A stretch of DNA of 64,000 bases from Pseudomonas taiwanensis DSM 21245 (lineage in GTDB: Bacteria > Pseudomonadota > Gammaproteobacteria > Pseudomonadales > Pseudomonadaceae): contig NZ_AUEC01000029.1 of assembly GCF_000425785.1 (NCBI RefSeq), forward strand, positions 20,867 to 84,866. The letters are read 5' to 3'. Both the position numbers and the translations under genes were made by a program. The notes under the pieces are model-generated. The model was not told the DNA's origin, did not search any database, and saw only the letters and a program-made list of their open reading frames with translations. Below, one piece after another: positions 1 to 11,360 of the stretch (position 1 is its first letter; every line of letters begins with the position of its first letter).

Positions 1-351
1 CTTGTAAAGGCCTTCGAGGGCTGTGTTGGATTCCGGGTGGATCTTCACGCTGGTATCGAGGGTGAAGCGCTCGCCTTCAGGCTGCACGGTCAGGCTGTCG
101 CCATCGAGCTGGTAGTCGCCCGCCTGTAACTCCTGATCGTCCAGCGACGCACGCAACAGTTCCAGTTGCTGGCCATCGAGCACCAGCGGCGGCAGACCGG
201 CGCCACGCTCGGGGTTGCGGCGCATGACCAGTTGCGCATGGACCAGCGTGTGGTCCTCGAACAGCTCGAAGGTCAGGTGCGTCTCGTCGATCAGGTACTC
301 AGGGGCCTGATAATCCTTGAGGTAGATCACTTGCGGTTGTTCGGTGCGCAT
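1..351 (-). CDS. pepN: Aminopeptidase N, N-terminal fragment (cut by window edge)
   Basis: The gene reads leftwards from an ATG at 351 and runs off the window at base 1, leaving 117 codons. The start (MRTEQPQVIYLKDYQAP) and the end of the visible part (NTALEGLYK) match the N-terminal beta-sandwich domain of proteobacterial PepN, an M1-family zinc aminopeptidase of the cytoplasm that trims peptides. The zinc site (HEXXH) lies further on, outside the window, so activity cannot be judged. The DUF2797 gene ends 12 bp upstream on the same strand, so the two may be co-transcribed. Confidence 0.92.
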   Translation of the reverse strand, partial: MRTEQPQVIYLKDYQAPEYLIDETHLTFELFEDHTLVHAQLVMRRNPERGAGLPPLVLDGQQLELLRASLDDQELQAGDYQLDGDSLTVQPEGERFTLDTSVKIHPESNTALEGLYK

Positions 352-363
352 GGTGACGATCCT

Positions 364-1194
364 TTACTGAAGCACGGCCAGTTGGTAGGCCGTGTACTTG
401 CGAATGTTGATCACGCCGGTGTCAAAAATCAGGTACTGGCCCTTGATGCCCAGCAGCGTGCCTTCCACCACCGGGTCCTTGTCGAGGTTGAAGCTGACGA
501 TCTTTTTCGGGTAAGCCTCCACCGGGTAACGCATCTCGACCACCTCGGCATCCGCCAACGGCTGGATGGCCTGCAAGCCGAAACGCTCCTGCAAACTGCG
601 GATACCGTCGGCGCAGGCGTCGAAGATCTGCTCGCGGATGGCCATGAGGTCGAGCACCTCGGCGTCGCCCTTTAGCAGCGTGCGCCAATTGGTGCGGTCC
701 GGTACCTGGCTGCGCAGCACATCTTCGACCAGACCCGATTGCTGACGGGTGGCCACGCGCATGATCGGCAGCGCCTGGCTAGCCCCCTGGTCGAGCCAGC
801 GGGTGGGCAGTTGAGTGGCGCGGGTGATGCCGACCTTGATACCCGACGAATTGGCCAGGTACACCACGTGGTCAGTCATGCAGAACTGCTCGCCCCAGGC
901 GGGTTCGCGGCAAGTGCCTGCGTCGTAGTGGCATTTCTCCGGGGCCATGATGCACACGTCGCACTGGGCCAGCTTGGTCATGCACGGGTAGCAGTAGCCC
1001 TGGCTGAAGCTGGTCTTGGTGCGTTTGCCACAGTGGGTGCAATGAATGGCGCCAAGGTATTCCAGGCGGATCGACTGCCCGATCAGCGGGTTCACCGGCA
1101 CCTGCGTGTCATCCAGGCGGAAGCTGTACTGGACGACCGGCGCTTCCAGGCGTACCGCCATCTTGCTCAGAGAGCCACGAGCGAGTTCGATCAA
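364..1194 (-). CDS. DUF2797 family protein with a cysteine-rich zinc-ribbon-like region
   Basis: The 276-residue product matches the DUF2797 family. Residues about 50-100 hold many paired cysteines (CTHCGK, CYPCM, CDVC, then CREP), which look like metal-binding knuckles. They are followed by VVYLANSSGIKVGITR, a stretch that recalls the start of a GIY-YIG fold. No biochemical role is established for the family. The longest reading begins with a TTG at 1194 that overlaps the stop of yeaC by 4 bp, suggesting translational coupling. An internal ATG at 1161 is the alternative start. Confidence 0.82.
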   Translation of the reverse strand: MIELARGSLSKMAVRLEAPVVQYSFRLDDTQVPVNPLIGQSIRLEYLGAIHCTHCGKRTKTSFSQGYCYPCMTKLAQCDVCIMAPEKCHYDAGTCREPAWGEQFCMTDHVVYLANSSGIKVGITRATQLPTRWLDQGASQALPIMRVATRQQSGLVEDVLRSQVPDRTNWRTLLKGDAEVLDLMAIREQIFDACADGIRSLQERFGLQAIQPLADAEVVEMRYPVEAYPKKIVSFNLDKDPVVEGTLLGIKGQYLIFDTGVINIRKYTAYQLAVLQ

Positions 1195-1451
1195 TGTACC
1201 GAGTCCGACTTGAACAGAATGTTAGGGATTGGCGCAGATTTCGACGAGCACTCTTGCGGGCCCATGTAGCCGGTGCGCTGCTCCTCGGGGAGGTTCTTCA
1301 TCTCCCAGGCGATCACGGCCTGTAGCGACAGCTCTTTCTGCTCGGGGGTGAGTTTGCGGCCATCGGACCATTTGCCGATTTCCACGGCCGTTTTCAGGCT
1401 TGCATAGATTTCAGGGGTAATGTTTTCGATCATTTGCGCGAAAGTGGACAT
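1191..1451 (-). CDS. yeaC: YeaC family (DUF1315) small protein
   Basis: This is an 86-residue protein with the family signature: an N-terminal helix (MSTFAQMIENITPEIY), then WSDGRKLTPEQKELSLQAVI and a C-terminal GYMGPQE. The size fits the family and the function is unknown. It is the upstream partner of the DUF2797 gene, sharing 4 bp, and the pair is conserved in pseudomonads as far as I recall. The 156 bp upstream, before the rhomboid gene, contain no further gene. Confidence 0.8.
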   Translation of the reverse strand: MSTFAQMIENITPEIYASLKTAVEIGKWSDGRKLTPEQKELSLQAVIAWEMKNLPEEQRTGYMGPQECSSKSAPIPNILFKSDSVH

Positions 1452-1607
1452 AGCGTCTCCTGGGGTTTGGACGAAAATCGCCGAACGGCGATCAGGCGAG
1501 GCAAAAACAGGCGAGGAAGCGGAGTTTACTGTTTGTAAATACGCTATCCGAGCCTGTTTTCAACGCAGCATGATGGTCGGGCAGGCACTTCTCGTACAAA
1601 GCCGTAA

Positions 1608-2495
1608 TCAAACCGACAGTTTACGCCGGGCAAGGGCCCCACCCAAGAGGCCCGTCAAGCATCCGATGAGCAACCCGCCGACATGGGCGGCGTTGGCGAT
1701 CTGACCAAACCCGAGCTGGCCGACCACGCCGGTCAGGCAGATGACCAGCCAGATCAGCATCATCACCAGTACCCCCTTGGGCAGGCTGAACAGCGGGTTC
1801 GGCGCGAGCCATTGGTACAACCAGATGTGCCCCAGCAACCCGTACAGCACGCCGGACAAGCCGCCGAACAGGCTCGGCCCGCTCGCGAAATGCTGGGCCA
1901 GGTTGGACACCAGGCTGAATAACAGGGTCAGGCCGAGCAGCATCCATGGACCCTGGCGCAGTTCGATGCGTTTGCCCAGCTCCCAGTACCATAGGCCATT
2001 CATCGCCAGGTGCAGCACGCCAAAGTGCAACAGCATGGGCGAGACCAGCCGCCACCATTGCCCATCGCCCAGGCTTTGCGCCAAGGGGGTGAAGTACAGG
2101 TATTCGCCCTGGACGCGGAAGTCCAGAAAGGTGAACCAACCTATGGTGGTGAAGTTCTCGCCCAAGCCAGTGAGGCCAGCGACCACCAGGCACAGGAACA
2201 GGATGAAGGCGGTGACCTTGCAGGCACGGGCTTGTTCGGCCAGGGACGGTGGTGCTGGAGCATTCACCGGCATACTGGCTTCCACAGGGGGTTGCGCAAG
2301 CGGTACGTCGGCGTTGCCGTCCGGGAAGCGCTGATAAAGCTGGAGGACGTCGGCGGCCATTGTCTCTGGCGCCCACAGCACCTGGGCTTCGCCCTCCACG
2401 ATCACACGGTGCGGCACCTGCAGGCGCTGCAGCAGCTGGACGAAGCCGCTGAGGTCGACCGTCAGCGGCAGGCGTATCACTTCAACGACGTTCAT
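1608..2495 (-). CDS. Rhomboid family intramembrane serine protease (GlpG-like)
   Basis: This 295-residue inner-membrane protein has a cytoplasmic N-terminal domain (about residues 1-85), a proline-rich linker and six hydrophobic segments from about residue 93. The catalytic dyad is visible as Ser214 in GLSGVLYG and His271 in AHVGG, and the HxxMN motif of the family appears as HLAMNGLWYWELG. Rhomboids cleave membrane-spanning substrates within the bilayer; no substrate can be inferred here. The stop overlaps nothing downstream. The start overlaps the end of the metallophosphatase gene by 4 bp, placing it in an operon nadK-phosphatase-rhomboid. Confidence 0.9.
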   Translation of the reverse strand: MNVVEVIRLPLTVDLSGFVQLLQRLQVPHRVIVEGEAQVLWAPETMAADVLQLYQRFPDGNADVPLAQPPVEASMPVNAPAPPSLAEQARACKVTAFILFLCLVVAGLTGLGENFTTIGWFTFLDFRVQGEYLYFTPLAQSLGDGQWWRLVSPMLLHFGVLHLAMNGLWYWELGKRIELRQGPWMLLGLTLLFSLVSNLAQHFASGPSLFGGLSGVLYGLLGHIWLYQWLAPNPLFSLPKGVLVMMLIWLVICLTGVVGQLGFGQIANAAHVGGLLIGCLTGLLGGALARRKLSV

Positions 2496-3463
2496 TGGTT
2501 GGCCTGCGGTCGGTCGACATCGACCCAGACGAACTTGTGCGGGTCGATACGGGTTTCGTCATCCAGCCGGTAGGCCACCAGTTTGCCGTACAGCACCGCG
2601 CTGTAGTCCAGGCAGGCCAAGTTGTCGCGAATCGGCGCCGGTCGGCCACTACGCCAGTAATGGCCAACGAACAGCATGGGCTCGTCCTCGGCATAGCGCA
2701 GCAAAGCATTTTTCTCGGTGTGGCTGAGCGGTGTCCTGGCCACTTCCTCCGGCAAGGCATCGGGCTGGAACACGATGTCGCCGTAGGTCTGCGGGTCTTC
2801 CTCCCAGAACTTGGTGCGGAAAAAGGCTCGGGTCAGGCCATCGCCACCGGTCAGGGTCAGGCCGTCCGGCAGGCGCATGTCGGTGCCGCGCAACAGGCGA
2901 TTGCACACGGTGGCGGCAAAGCTGCCGGACACCGCCGATGCCTGGATGAAATGCTCGTCGATGCGCCCTTGCGGATATTGCTGGCGTAACGGTTCGATCA
3001 GACGGGCGTCCCAGCAGGCGTGCACCAGGCGGAAACGCCCGGCATCGACGAACAGCGGCAGCTCATGGAACCACTGCAGGAAGTCGTGCCAGTCGCCTGG
3101 ATGATGGGCGAACTGAGTCAGGGTCTCGTCGATCAGGCGGGCATGCCGGGGTGTATGTTCGCGCACGTAGGCCTTGCCACTGCCCGGCAGTGCCGGGGTC
3201 ACCCAGCCCAGGGCGTTGTATTCATGGTTACCCATGATGCAGAACGCCTGGCCGGCTTCGACCATGTCGTGGACGATGTGCAGCGCCTCGCGAATGCGCG
3301 GCCCGCGATCGACGATGTCACCCAGGAACAACGCCTGGCGCCGAGGGTGGCGCCAGACACCGCCGACCCGTTTGTAGCCGAGGGCGTCGAGCAGCCGTTC
3401 GAGGGTCAGTGCACAGCCGTGCACGTCGCCGATGATGTCGAAACTTCGCGCCGGATCGAGCAT
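2492..3463 (-). CDS. Calcineurin-like metallophosphoesterase
   Basis: The 323-residue product carries the ordered metal-binding motifs of PPP-type phosphoesterases: GDVHG near residue 13, GDIVDRGP near residue 48 and GNHE near residue 78. It also has later histidines of the same fold (VHACWD and FVGHYW). It should be a cytoplasmic dimetal phosphatase related to the ApaH/PrpE group, with unknown substrate. Its ATG at 3463 shares one base with the TGA of nadK, so translation is probably coupled to the NAD kinase upstream. A nucleotide substrate is possible but is only an inference. Confidence 0.87.
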   Translation of the reverse strand: MLDPARSFDIIGDVHGCALTLERLLDALGYKRVGGVWRHPRRQALFLGDIVDRGPRIREALHIVHDMVEAGQAFCIMGNHEYNALGWVTPALPGSGKAYVREHTPRHARLIDETLTQFAHHPGDWHDFLQWFHELPLFVDAGRFRLVHACWDARLIEPLRQQYPQGRIDEHFIQASAVSGSFAATVCNRLLRGTDMRLPDGLTLTGGDGLTRAFFRTKFWEEDPQTYGDIVFQPDALPEEVARTPLSHTEKNALLRYAEDEPMLFVGHYWRSGRPAPIRDNLACLDYSAVLYGKLVAYRLDDETRIDPHKFVWVDVDRPQANQ

Positions 3464-4353
3464 CAGTCGTCCCTACCTCCCAGGCGGCTGCCCCAGCCGA
3501 GCTTGGTGCGGCAGACCTCGTAGTAGTTGTGGTCCAGCGGATGGATCAGGCGCAGCTTCTGTGGCTTCTTGCTCACCGTGATGGTGTCGCCAGGGGCGCA
3601 GGTGAAGTGGTTCTGGCCATCACAGGAAACCTGCGGGTAGATCTGCAGGTCCTTGGACACGACGATTTTCAGCTCGCTGTTGCCGTCCACCACGATCGGC
3701 CGCCCAGACAGGGTATGCGGGTACATCGGTACGATCACGATGGCGTCGAGTTTGGGGTGCATGATCGGGCCGCCAGCGGACAGCGCATAGGCGGTGGAGC
3801 CGGTGGGCGTGGCGACGATCAGGCCGTCGGCTTTCTGGCTGCAGACGAACTGGCCGTCGATGTAGATCTCGAACTCGATCATCCGCGTCGACTTGCCAGG
3901 GTGCAGCACCACGTCGTTGAGCGCATCGCCCTGTCCGATGGCCTCGTTATGGCGGCGCACCTCGGCCTGCAGCAGGAAGCGGTTTTCCACCAGGTAATGG
4001 CCGTCGAGCACCTCGGCGACTTTCACTTCCAGCTCGTCCGGGCGGATATCGGTCAGAAAGCCCAGGTTACCCCGGTTGATGCCCAGCACCGGAATATTGT
4101 GACGGGCCAAGGCGCGGGCGGCGCCCAGCAGACTGCCGTCGCCCCCTACCACGATGACCAGGTCACAGACCTCGCCTAGCAATTTGCGGGTGGAGGTTTG
4201 CAGGCCATGGCCGGGCAGGACTTCGGCGATGGTGTCCTCGAGGATCACGTGCAGGTGGCGCTCGAGGAGGAATTTTTTCAGTCGGCGAATGGTGTCGAGC
4301 ACCTGCGAGCTGCCAAGGCGTCCGATGATACCGATATTGCGAAATTGCTCCAT
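3463..4353 (-). CDS. nadK: NAD(+) kinase
   Basis: The 296-residue protein begins MEQFRNIGIIGRLGS and contains the GGDG motif (VVGGDGSLLGAAR), NRGNLGFLTDI, and the central glycine-rich ATPTGSTAYALSAGGP loop. All are diagnostic of bacterial ATP-NAD kinases, which make NADP+ from NAD+ and ATP in the cytoplasm. The length is normal. It is the first gene of a three-gene minus-strand operon with tight overlaps and is divergent from the DUF1853 gene across an 88-bp gap. Confidence 0.97.
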   Translation of the reverse strand: MEQFRNIGIIGRLGSSQVLDTIRRLKKFLLERHLHVILEDTIAEVLPGHGLQTSTRKLLGEVCDLVIVVGGDGSLLGAARALARHNIPVLGINRGNLGFLTDIRPDELEVKVAEVLDGHYLVENRFLLQAEVRRHNEAIGQGDALNDVVLHPGKSTRMIEFEIYIDGQFVCSQKADGLIVATPTGSTAYALSAGGPIMHPKLDAIVIVPMYPHTLSGRPIVVDGNSELKIVVSKDLQIYPQVSCDGQNHFTCAPGDTITVSKKPQKLRLIHPLDHNYYEVCRTKLGWGSRLGGRDD

Positions 4354-4441
4354 GGGGCTCCTGCGAGGCTCTGCGGCGGGTGACTATGCCGGGATTATGG
4401 GCGAAACGACCGGGCAGCGGCAAACCGGCTATGCTCGCAGG

Positions 4442-5374
4442 ATGATGCCTTTTGCCGATCTGCACGACCTGCCCCGCCAACTTCGCCGCCCAGCGGTTCG
4501 CGACCTGGCATGGGTACTGCTGTCGCCGCCGCTGCTCAGTGCCCCGCCCTGCCCCCAGCGCCATCCGCTGACGGGCAGTGCCTGGGCGGACGATCCACAA
4601 GGCCTGGCGCTGTGGCTACGGTCGCTGGATGCCGACGACCAGCCGCTGCGCGCCTGGCTGGTACAGCTGACCAGCCAGCGTTTGGGCTTGTACTACGAAA
4701 GTCTCTGGCAGTTTGCCCTGCGCCACGCCCCTGGCGTCGAGTTGCTGGCCGGCAACCTGGCGATTCGCCAAGGCGGTAGAACGCTGGGCGAATTGGATAT
4801 CCTCCTGCGCGATCGCGAGGGCGTGCATCATCTGGAACTGGCGATAAAGCTGTACCTCGGCCCCCAGCAGACTGACGGCCACGACCCGGCCGATTGGCTG
4901 GGCCCCGGCTGCCACGACCGACTAGGCAGCAAACTGGCCCATGTCGTGGGTCACCAGTTGCCCATGTCGCGCAGTGCACAGGCACGTGACAGGCTGGCCG
5001 ATCTGGGTGTCGATGAGATCAATGCGCACTTGTGGATGAGCGGCTACCTGTTCTACCCCTGTCCCGGCCAGACCGACTCACCGTCGCCGAGCAATCCGCA
5101 ACATTTGCGTGGGCACTGGTCGCACCGCAAGGATTGGTCACCGCCACCACAGCAGTGCTGGCAGCCTTTGCCGCGCCACGCGTGGCTGGCACCGGCTCGC
5201 TTCCAGGCCGAGGACCTGCTGGTGCGTGCTGGCATCGGCGAATGGTTGCAGGCACTGGACGAGCATGCCCCTGCACAATTGCTGGTCCGCCTGGAGGAGC
5301 AGGCGGACGGGGCGTGGGAAGAGGCAGAGCGGCTGTTCCTGGTCGCTGACGACTGGCCGCACCTGCCCCTTTGA
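4442..5374 (+). CDS. DUF1853 family protein, possible PD-(D/E)XK nuclease fold
   Basis: I chose the ATG at 4442 (MMPFADLHDLPRQL), giving 310 residues, because upstream in-frame codons read antisense into nadK. The family signature LGELDILLRDREG followed by HLELAIKLYLG fits the spacing of a PD-(D/E)XK nuclease core (ELD, then E-x-A-x-K). The family has been linked to that fold, but no reaction is known. It ends 12 bp before the convergent WG-repeat gene. Confidence is good for the family and low for any function. Confidence 0.83.
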   Translation: MMPFADLHDLPRQLRRPAVRDLAWVLLSPPLLSAPPCPQRHPLTGSAWADDPQGLALWLRSLDADDQPLRAWLVQLTSQRLGLYYESLWQFALRHAPGVELLAGNLAIRQGGRTLGELDILLRDREGVHHLELAIKLYLGPQQTDGHDPADWLGPGCHDRLGSKLAHVVGHQLPMSRSAQARDRLADLGVDEINAHLWMSGYLFYPCPGQTDSPSPSNPQHLRGHWSHRKDWSPPPQQCWQPLPRHAWLAPARFQAEDLLVRAGIGEWLQALDEHAPAQLLVRLEEQADGAWEEAERLFLVADDWPHLPL

Positions 5375-5386
5375 GAACGCCGTGCC

Positions 5387-6994
5387 TCAGGAGGCGTCGG
5401 CTACCGGTTCAGCCTTGGGGCAGTGGGCTTGGGCATCGGTCGGCCAGAGCACCTTGCCCTTGCCATCGACTACCTGCTCGGCACCGCACGGTAAGCGGTT
5501 GGTGTCGAACACCACCGTGCCATCGAGGCGATACATGGCCCGCAAGGTGCTGACCGCATCGTCGTTGTACCCTTCGACGCGATAACCAAAGATCACTCCG
5601 CGGTCCATGTCGACTTTGATGGCCTGCCATTTGGCCGGCACCAACAACTTGCCGTCCAGGTCGTAGAGGGCGCGATTGGCGTCGGTGGACTCACCCTCGG
5701 CGGCAAGCACGTGCTGCTTGTCGGCGGTCAGCGAGAGCCTGACGAACTGCTCCGGCTTGATCAACACCGTGCCTTTGGCATCCATCATCCCCACAGTGCG
5801 CACCTGATCGGGCATCCCCCAGACCTTGACGGTCTTGCGCGGCGATTGCAGCTCGGAATAGGCGAAACGCTCAGGCGCCAGCACACCGACCTCAGCATAA
5901 GTGGGCTCGATCAACACGGTGCCTTTATCCAGGTCGACGGTGCCAAAGGTGGCCAGGAAACTGTTCTGCATCACGCCAATATGGCTGAAGCCCGGACGAT
6001 GACCGATCATGCCGGTGCCGGTACCCGCATCACCAATGGAGTCGTACTTCGGCTCGATCAGCCACTTGCCGTCATGGCCGATCATCCCCGCCTTGCCCCT
6101 TCCCGCCTCGGTACGCGGCTGTTGCACCATCGCACCGGTCTTGCCGAACGCTTCGCAGGTTTCATACCGAGGCTCGATGACCGTCTTGCCTTGGTAATCC
6201 ATATAGCCGCACATCCCGTCGTAGGTGGCCTTGAAGGCCACCAATCCAGCCCCTGGGTTACCCAGCCAGAACTTGCCGAAAGGCACCACCAGGTTACCCG
6301 CGGCATCGGCCAGACCCGAGCCTTCGGCACCTTCGCGCTTGACCACCAGGTGGCCGTCGCCGACGACGACGATGTCATCGAAGTCGAGCTTGCGCAGCGT
6401 GCGAGTATCCAGGTTATAGCCCCAGCTTTCGCCTTCGCGCTTGGCGAGCACCCAGTTACCTTTCATGGCGCCACGCACGTACATCGAATCGAACACCGGG
6501 TCACTGACCTTCTCGCCCTTGACCGTGAGAATGCCGCGCAGTTCGTTCACTTCATAAACGATGAAGTCATTCTCGCCGCCGACATATACGGTGTCGAAGA
6601 GCGCCGGCTGGACTTCCTTGCCCTGCTCGTCCATCACACCGACCTTGCCATCACGGACAAAGCCGAACAAGCCAGGGGTCAGGGTATACAGCTCATCGGT
6701 GATATCGGCTTTGATCACCTGCTTGCCATCACGGCGGGCCAGGCTCCAGTGATCACCATCGCCAAAAATGAAGGAATTGCTGAAAGGTACGGTGTAGAGG
6801 CCCGAATAAGTGTTATCGGGGCCCACCAGCAAACTGCCAGTCTGGTCAATGACCGCGCATTGGTCGTTGACGCACAGGGGGATGGTCAGGTTGGCAAGCG
6901 GTTTGGTTTCGGGGGTTTGCTGGCAACCGCCCAGCATGAGAGTGGATAAAGCACAAAGCAGCGCCGCCTTCGAAGCGGCTGTGAAAGGTTTCAT
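5387..6994 (-). CDS. WG-repeat lipoprotein
   Basis: The 535-residue protein starts with a lipoprotein signal peptide whose lipobox is LGGC near residue 24, so it should be anchored in an envelope membrane. The body is a series of WG-like repeats built on the pattern G-x-M-D-x-x-G-K followed by a hydrophobic residue and P (for example VGVMDEQGKEVQPALFD, CGYMDYQGKTVIEP and AGMIGHDGKWLIEP). About ten copies are discernible. WG-repeat proteins probably form beta-propeller-like surfaces; the role is unknown. It is divergent from cytochrome b561 across a 197-bp gap with no other gene. Confidence 0.85.
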   Translation of the reverse strand: MKPFTAASKAALLCALSTLMLGGCQQTPETKPLANLTIPLCVNDQCAVIDQTGSLLVGPDNTYSGLYTVPFSNSFIFGDGDHWSLARRDGKQVIKADITDELYTLTPGLFGFVRDGKVGVMDEQGKEVQPALFDTVYVGGENDFIVYEVNELRGILTVKGEKVSDPVFDSMYVRGAMKGNWVLAKREGESWGYNLDTRTLRKLDFDDIVVVGDGHLVVKREGAEGSGLADAAGNLVVPFGKFWLGNPGAGLVAFKATYDGMCGYMDYQGKTVIEPRYETCEAFGKTGAMVQQPRTEAGRGKAGMIGHDGKWLIEPKYDSIGDAGTGTGMIGHRPGFSHIGVMQNSFLATFGTVDLDKGTVLIEPTYAEVGVLAPERFAYSELQSPRKTVKVWGMPDQVRTVGMMDAKGTVLIKPEQFVRLSLTADKQHVLAAEGESTDANRALYDLDGKLLVPAKWQAIKVDMDRGVIFGYRVEGYNDDAVSTLRAMYRLDGTVVFDTNRLPCGAEQVVDGKGKVLWPTDAQAHCPKAEPVADAS

Positions 6995-7191
6995 TTACAC
7001 AGAGTCCTTGTGTAGAAAATCGTATAACTTGCTTCCTTGAGCTAACAGCAAATAGCTATTCGCCATCGCTCAGCGGATTGTATCGACGAAGTTTCACAGA
7101 TCTAAAGCAAAAAAAAGATTCCCGTACCAGTTACAGTTAGGAACGAGCGCCGCCAAGAGCGTTCTTTTCGACCTGATGACGAGGACCGACC

Positions 7192-7737
7192 ATGGCTTCA
7201 TCCACCCCCGCGACTCATTACGCACGCCTGTCCATCGCCCTGCATTGGCTGATGCTGGTGTTGCTCGCCGCTGTATACGCCTGCATCGAGTTGCGCGGCC
7301 TGTTCCCCAAGGACAGCGCCGAACGCAACTTGATGAAAGACCTGCACTTCATGCTTGGCCTGACGGTATTCGTGCTGGTCTGGTTGCGCCTTGCCGTACG
7401 GGTGACTCGACCGACACCCCCCATCGTGCCCAAGCCACCTGCCTGGCAAACCGGCCTCGCGCACCTGATGCACCTGGCGCTGTATCTGTTGATGATCGGT
7501 TTGCCGCTGGCCGGGTGGTTGATTCTGAGCGCCGCCGACAAGCCGGTGCCGTTCTATGGCCTGGAACTGCCACACCTGATCGGTGCCGACCCGGATCAAG
7601 CCAAGTTCATCAAGGGCTGGCATGAGCGCGTGGGCAGCTGGGGCTACTGGCTGATCGGCCTGCACGCACTGGCCGGCCTGTACCACCACTATGTGCAGCG
7701 CGACAACACGCTGCTGCGCATGCTGCCCTACAAGTAA
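7192..7737 (+). CDS. Cytochrome b561, di-haem membrane protein
   Basis: The 181-residue protein has four hydrophobic helices with conserved haem-ligand histidines, seen in ARLSIALHWLMLVLL, KDLHFMLG, LAHLMHLALY and LIGLHALAGLYHHYV. This is the bacterial cytochrome b561 pattern (CybB-type), an inner-membrane electron carrier that can oxidise the quinol pool. The final 10 bp overlap the 3' end of the convergent PLP-enzyme gene. The start ATG follows a plausible AGGA-type ribosome site (GACGAGGACCGACC). Confidence 0.92.
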   Translation: MASSTPATHYARLSIALHWLMLVLLAAVYACIELRGLFPKDSAERNLMKDLHFMLGLTVFVLVWLRLAVRVTRPTPPIVPKPPAWQTGLAHLMHLALYLLMIGLPLAGWLILSAADKPVPFYGLELPHLIGADPDQAKFIKGWHERVGSWGYWLIGLHALAGLYHHYVQRDNTLLRMLPYK

Positions 7738-8627
7738 CCGCGCCGCCCCTGCAGGCCACCGGTGTGCAGAAAGATCAGGCGGGTGCCGGGCTCGAACAGC
7801 CCGGCCTCAGCCTGGTCGCGCAAGGCCAGCAAGGCCTTGCCGGTGTAGACGGCTTCGAGCGGCACACCACTGTGTCGCTCGCACGCGTCGACGAACGCCA
7901 GCAGGTCCTCATCGAACTTGGCAAAACCGCCACGACAGGCTTCGTGCAGCTGGTAACCGTCAGCGCCGACCAGTTCCCTGACCGTCTGCGGCACACCATG
8001 ATCCCACGGCACTGCCAACGCGCCATGAACGGCGTGCCTACCCGCCTCGGCCAGTACCAGGCCCGCCAGCGTGGTCCCGGTTCCTGCCGCCAACCACCAG
8101 GCATCGTACGCTGACCACCCCAGCGCTCCCAGTTGCGCCTGTGCCTGCTCGACGATCGCTGCACAACCCTCGGCGCCCGCCAACCCGCCACCGCCTTCGG
8201 GAATGCAGTGCCATCCCGGGTAGCGAGCCTGCCAGGGCGCCCAGAAACCGGGCTCGTGGCGCGCACGGTAACCGTCGTATCCAAGCCAGTGCAGCTCCAT
8301 GCCAAAGCCCTGCAAGTCCCGAACGGTTGGCGTGTCCTGGGCATGACCGCGCAGCAGCCCCACCGTGGCGAAACCAAAGCGTTTACCGGCAGCGGCCAGG
8401 GCGTGGAGGTGATTGGAATGGTTGCCGCCAAGGCTTATCAGGCCGGGCGCGCCCTTTTCATGTGCGCGTTGCAGGTGGTGGCGCAGCTTGAACCATTTGT
8501 TGCCGCTGATCAGCGGGTCGATCAGGTCCAGGCGCAGGATGGCGGCTTCGATCGCAGCGTTTTGCAGCCATGGCAGATGAAAAGTTTGCAAGAACGCGGA
8601 GGGTAGCTCTGAGAGGCACGGGGACAT
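7728..8627 (-). CDS. PLP-dependent ACC deaminase / D-cysteine desulfhydrase family protein
   Basis: I start at the ATG at 8627 (MSPCLSELP), which has AAGG about 10 bases upstream; a longer reading to 8693 adds an unlikely 22-residue tail. The 299-residue product shows DPLISGNKWFKLRHHL, with the PLP-binding lysine in the usual GNKxxKL context, and the LGGNHSNH loop. Both are typical of the fold-type II group containing 1-aminocyclopropane-1-carboxylate deaminase and D-cysteine desulfhydrase. Sequence alone does not separate the two activities. It overlaps the cytochrome b561 gene tail to tail by 10 bp. Confidence 0.84.
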   Translation of the reverse strand: MSPCLSELPSAFLQTFHLPWLQNAAIEAAILRLDLIDPLISGNKWFKLRHHLQRAHEKGAPGLISLGGNHSNHLHALAAAGKRFGFATVGLLRGHAQDTPTVRDLQGFGMELHWLGYDGYRARHEPGFWAPWQARYPGWHCIPEGGGGLAGAEGCAAIVEQAQAQLGALGWSAYDAWWLAAGTGTTLAGLVLAEAGRHAVHGALAVPWDHGVPQTVRELVGADGYQLHEACRGGFAKFDEDLLAFVDACERHSGVPLEAVYTGKALLALRDQAEAGLFEPGTRLIFLHTGGLQGRRGYL

Positions 8628-8724
8628 GGCGAGAGACCTTGGTTGGTGCTGCAGTTTACCAGGCGAAGCAGCAGGGCCTGGGGCATGAGCCACCTTTCCA
8701 CGAATAGATAACGAATCTTCCTAA

Positions 8725-9198
8725 GCGCCCCAGCCCCCCCTGCATACAGATAGAGATTCATTTTTTAACGTCGCTCGCCTGTCTCTTGAGGAAGGCGAGC
8801 CTCTCATATCCTCAGCGTTCGTTATCGCGCCTCCCGAAACCCTGGAAGCCGAGGATCTGGCTCAGCGCATCGATGTATTCACCCGATGGCTGGCCAATGT
8901 CAGTGAGGGTCACCTCTGCCTGCAACGGTTGCACACTTGCAGCGCCAAGTTATGGGTGGCCGGAAATGCAATGGCGCTGTCAGGGGCATTGGGCGATATC
9001 GTTACCCTGCTCACCACCACTCCTCGTGCGCCGCAATACGGGTAGAGCCTTGCCATAAACCTGCACACAACGATCTGCGGCTCGCTGCCCGACCTCACCG
9101 AGCAGGCGCTTTCCTACCTACCCACATTGCTCTCGCAACAACCGCTTATGCCTAGGTGCGATATGCACAACGTGACCGAAATTGCGACTTTCCCATAA
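8725..9198 (+). pseudogene. Relic resembling the N-terminal region of an Rhs-type polymorphic toxin
   Basis: One frame stays open from 8725 to a TAA at 9196 except for a single TAG at 9043, and it has no start codon at its 5' end. The translation reads like protein (for example FVIAPPETLEAEDLAQRID, NAMALSGALGDIVTLL, and after the stop NLHTTICGSLPDLTEQ). From memory these blocks resemble the N-terminal segment of Pseudomonas Rhs/DUF6531 toxins, with about 80 residues missing between the last two. A further short frame, 9227-9334 (starting MSEPMVPAFKPKGQHH), follows and runs into the 3' end of fadH; I do not recognise it. The rest of the 8628-9299 gap holds no intact gene. Confidence 0.55.
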
Positions 9199-9299
9199 AG
9201 CGCTCGTTAGCACTGAGCCAGAAACCATGTCCGAACCGATGGTGCCAGCCTTCAAGCCTAAAGGTCAGCACCACCGCAACTACTTGGACAGCGAGTGGC

Positions 9300-11360
<2,061 letters not shown>

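Noticed and set aside
8786..9058. Possible 90-residue protein in the fadH upstream gap
   Set aside because: The reading is out of frame with the protein-like relic that occupies the same DNA and has an unnatural composition.
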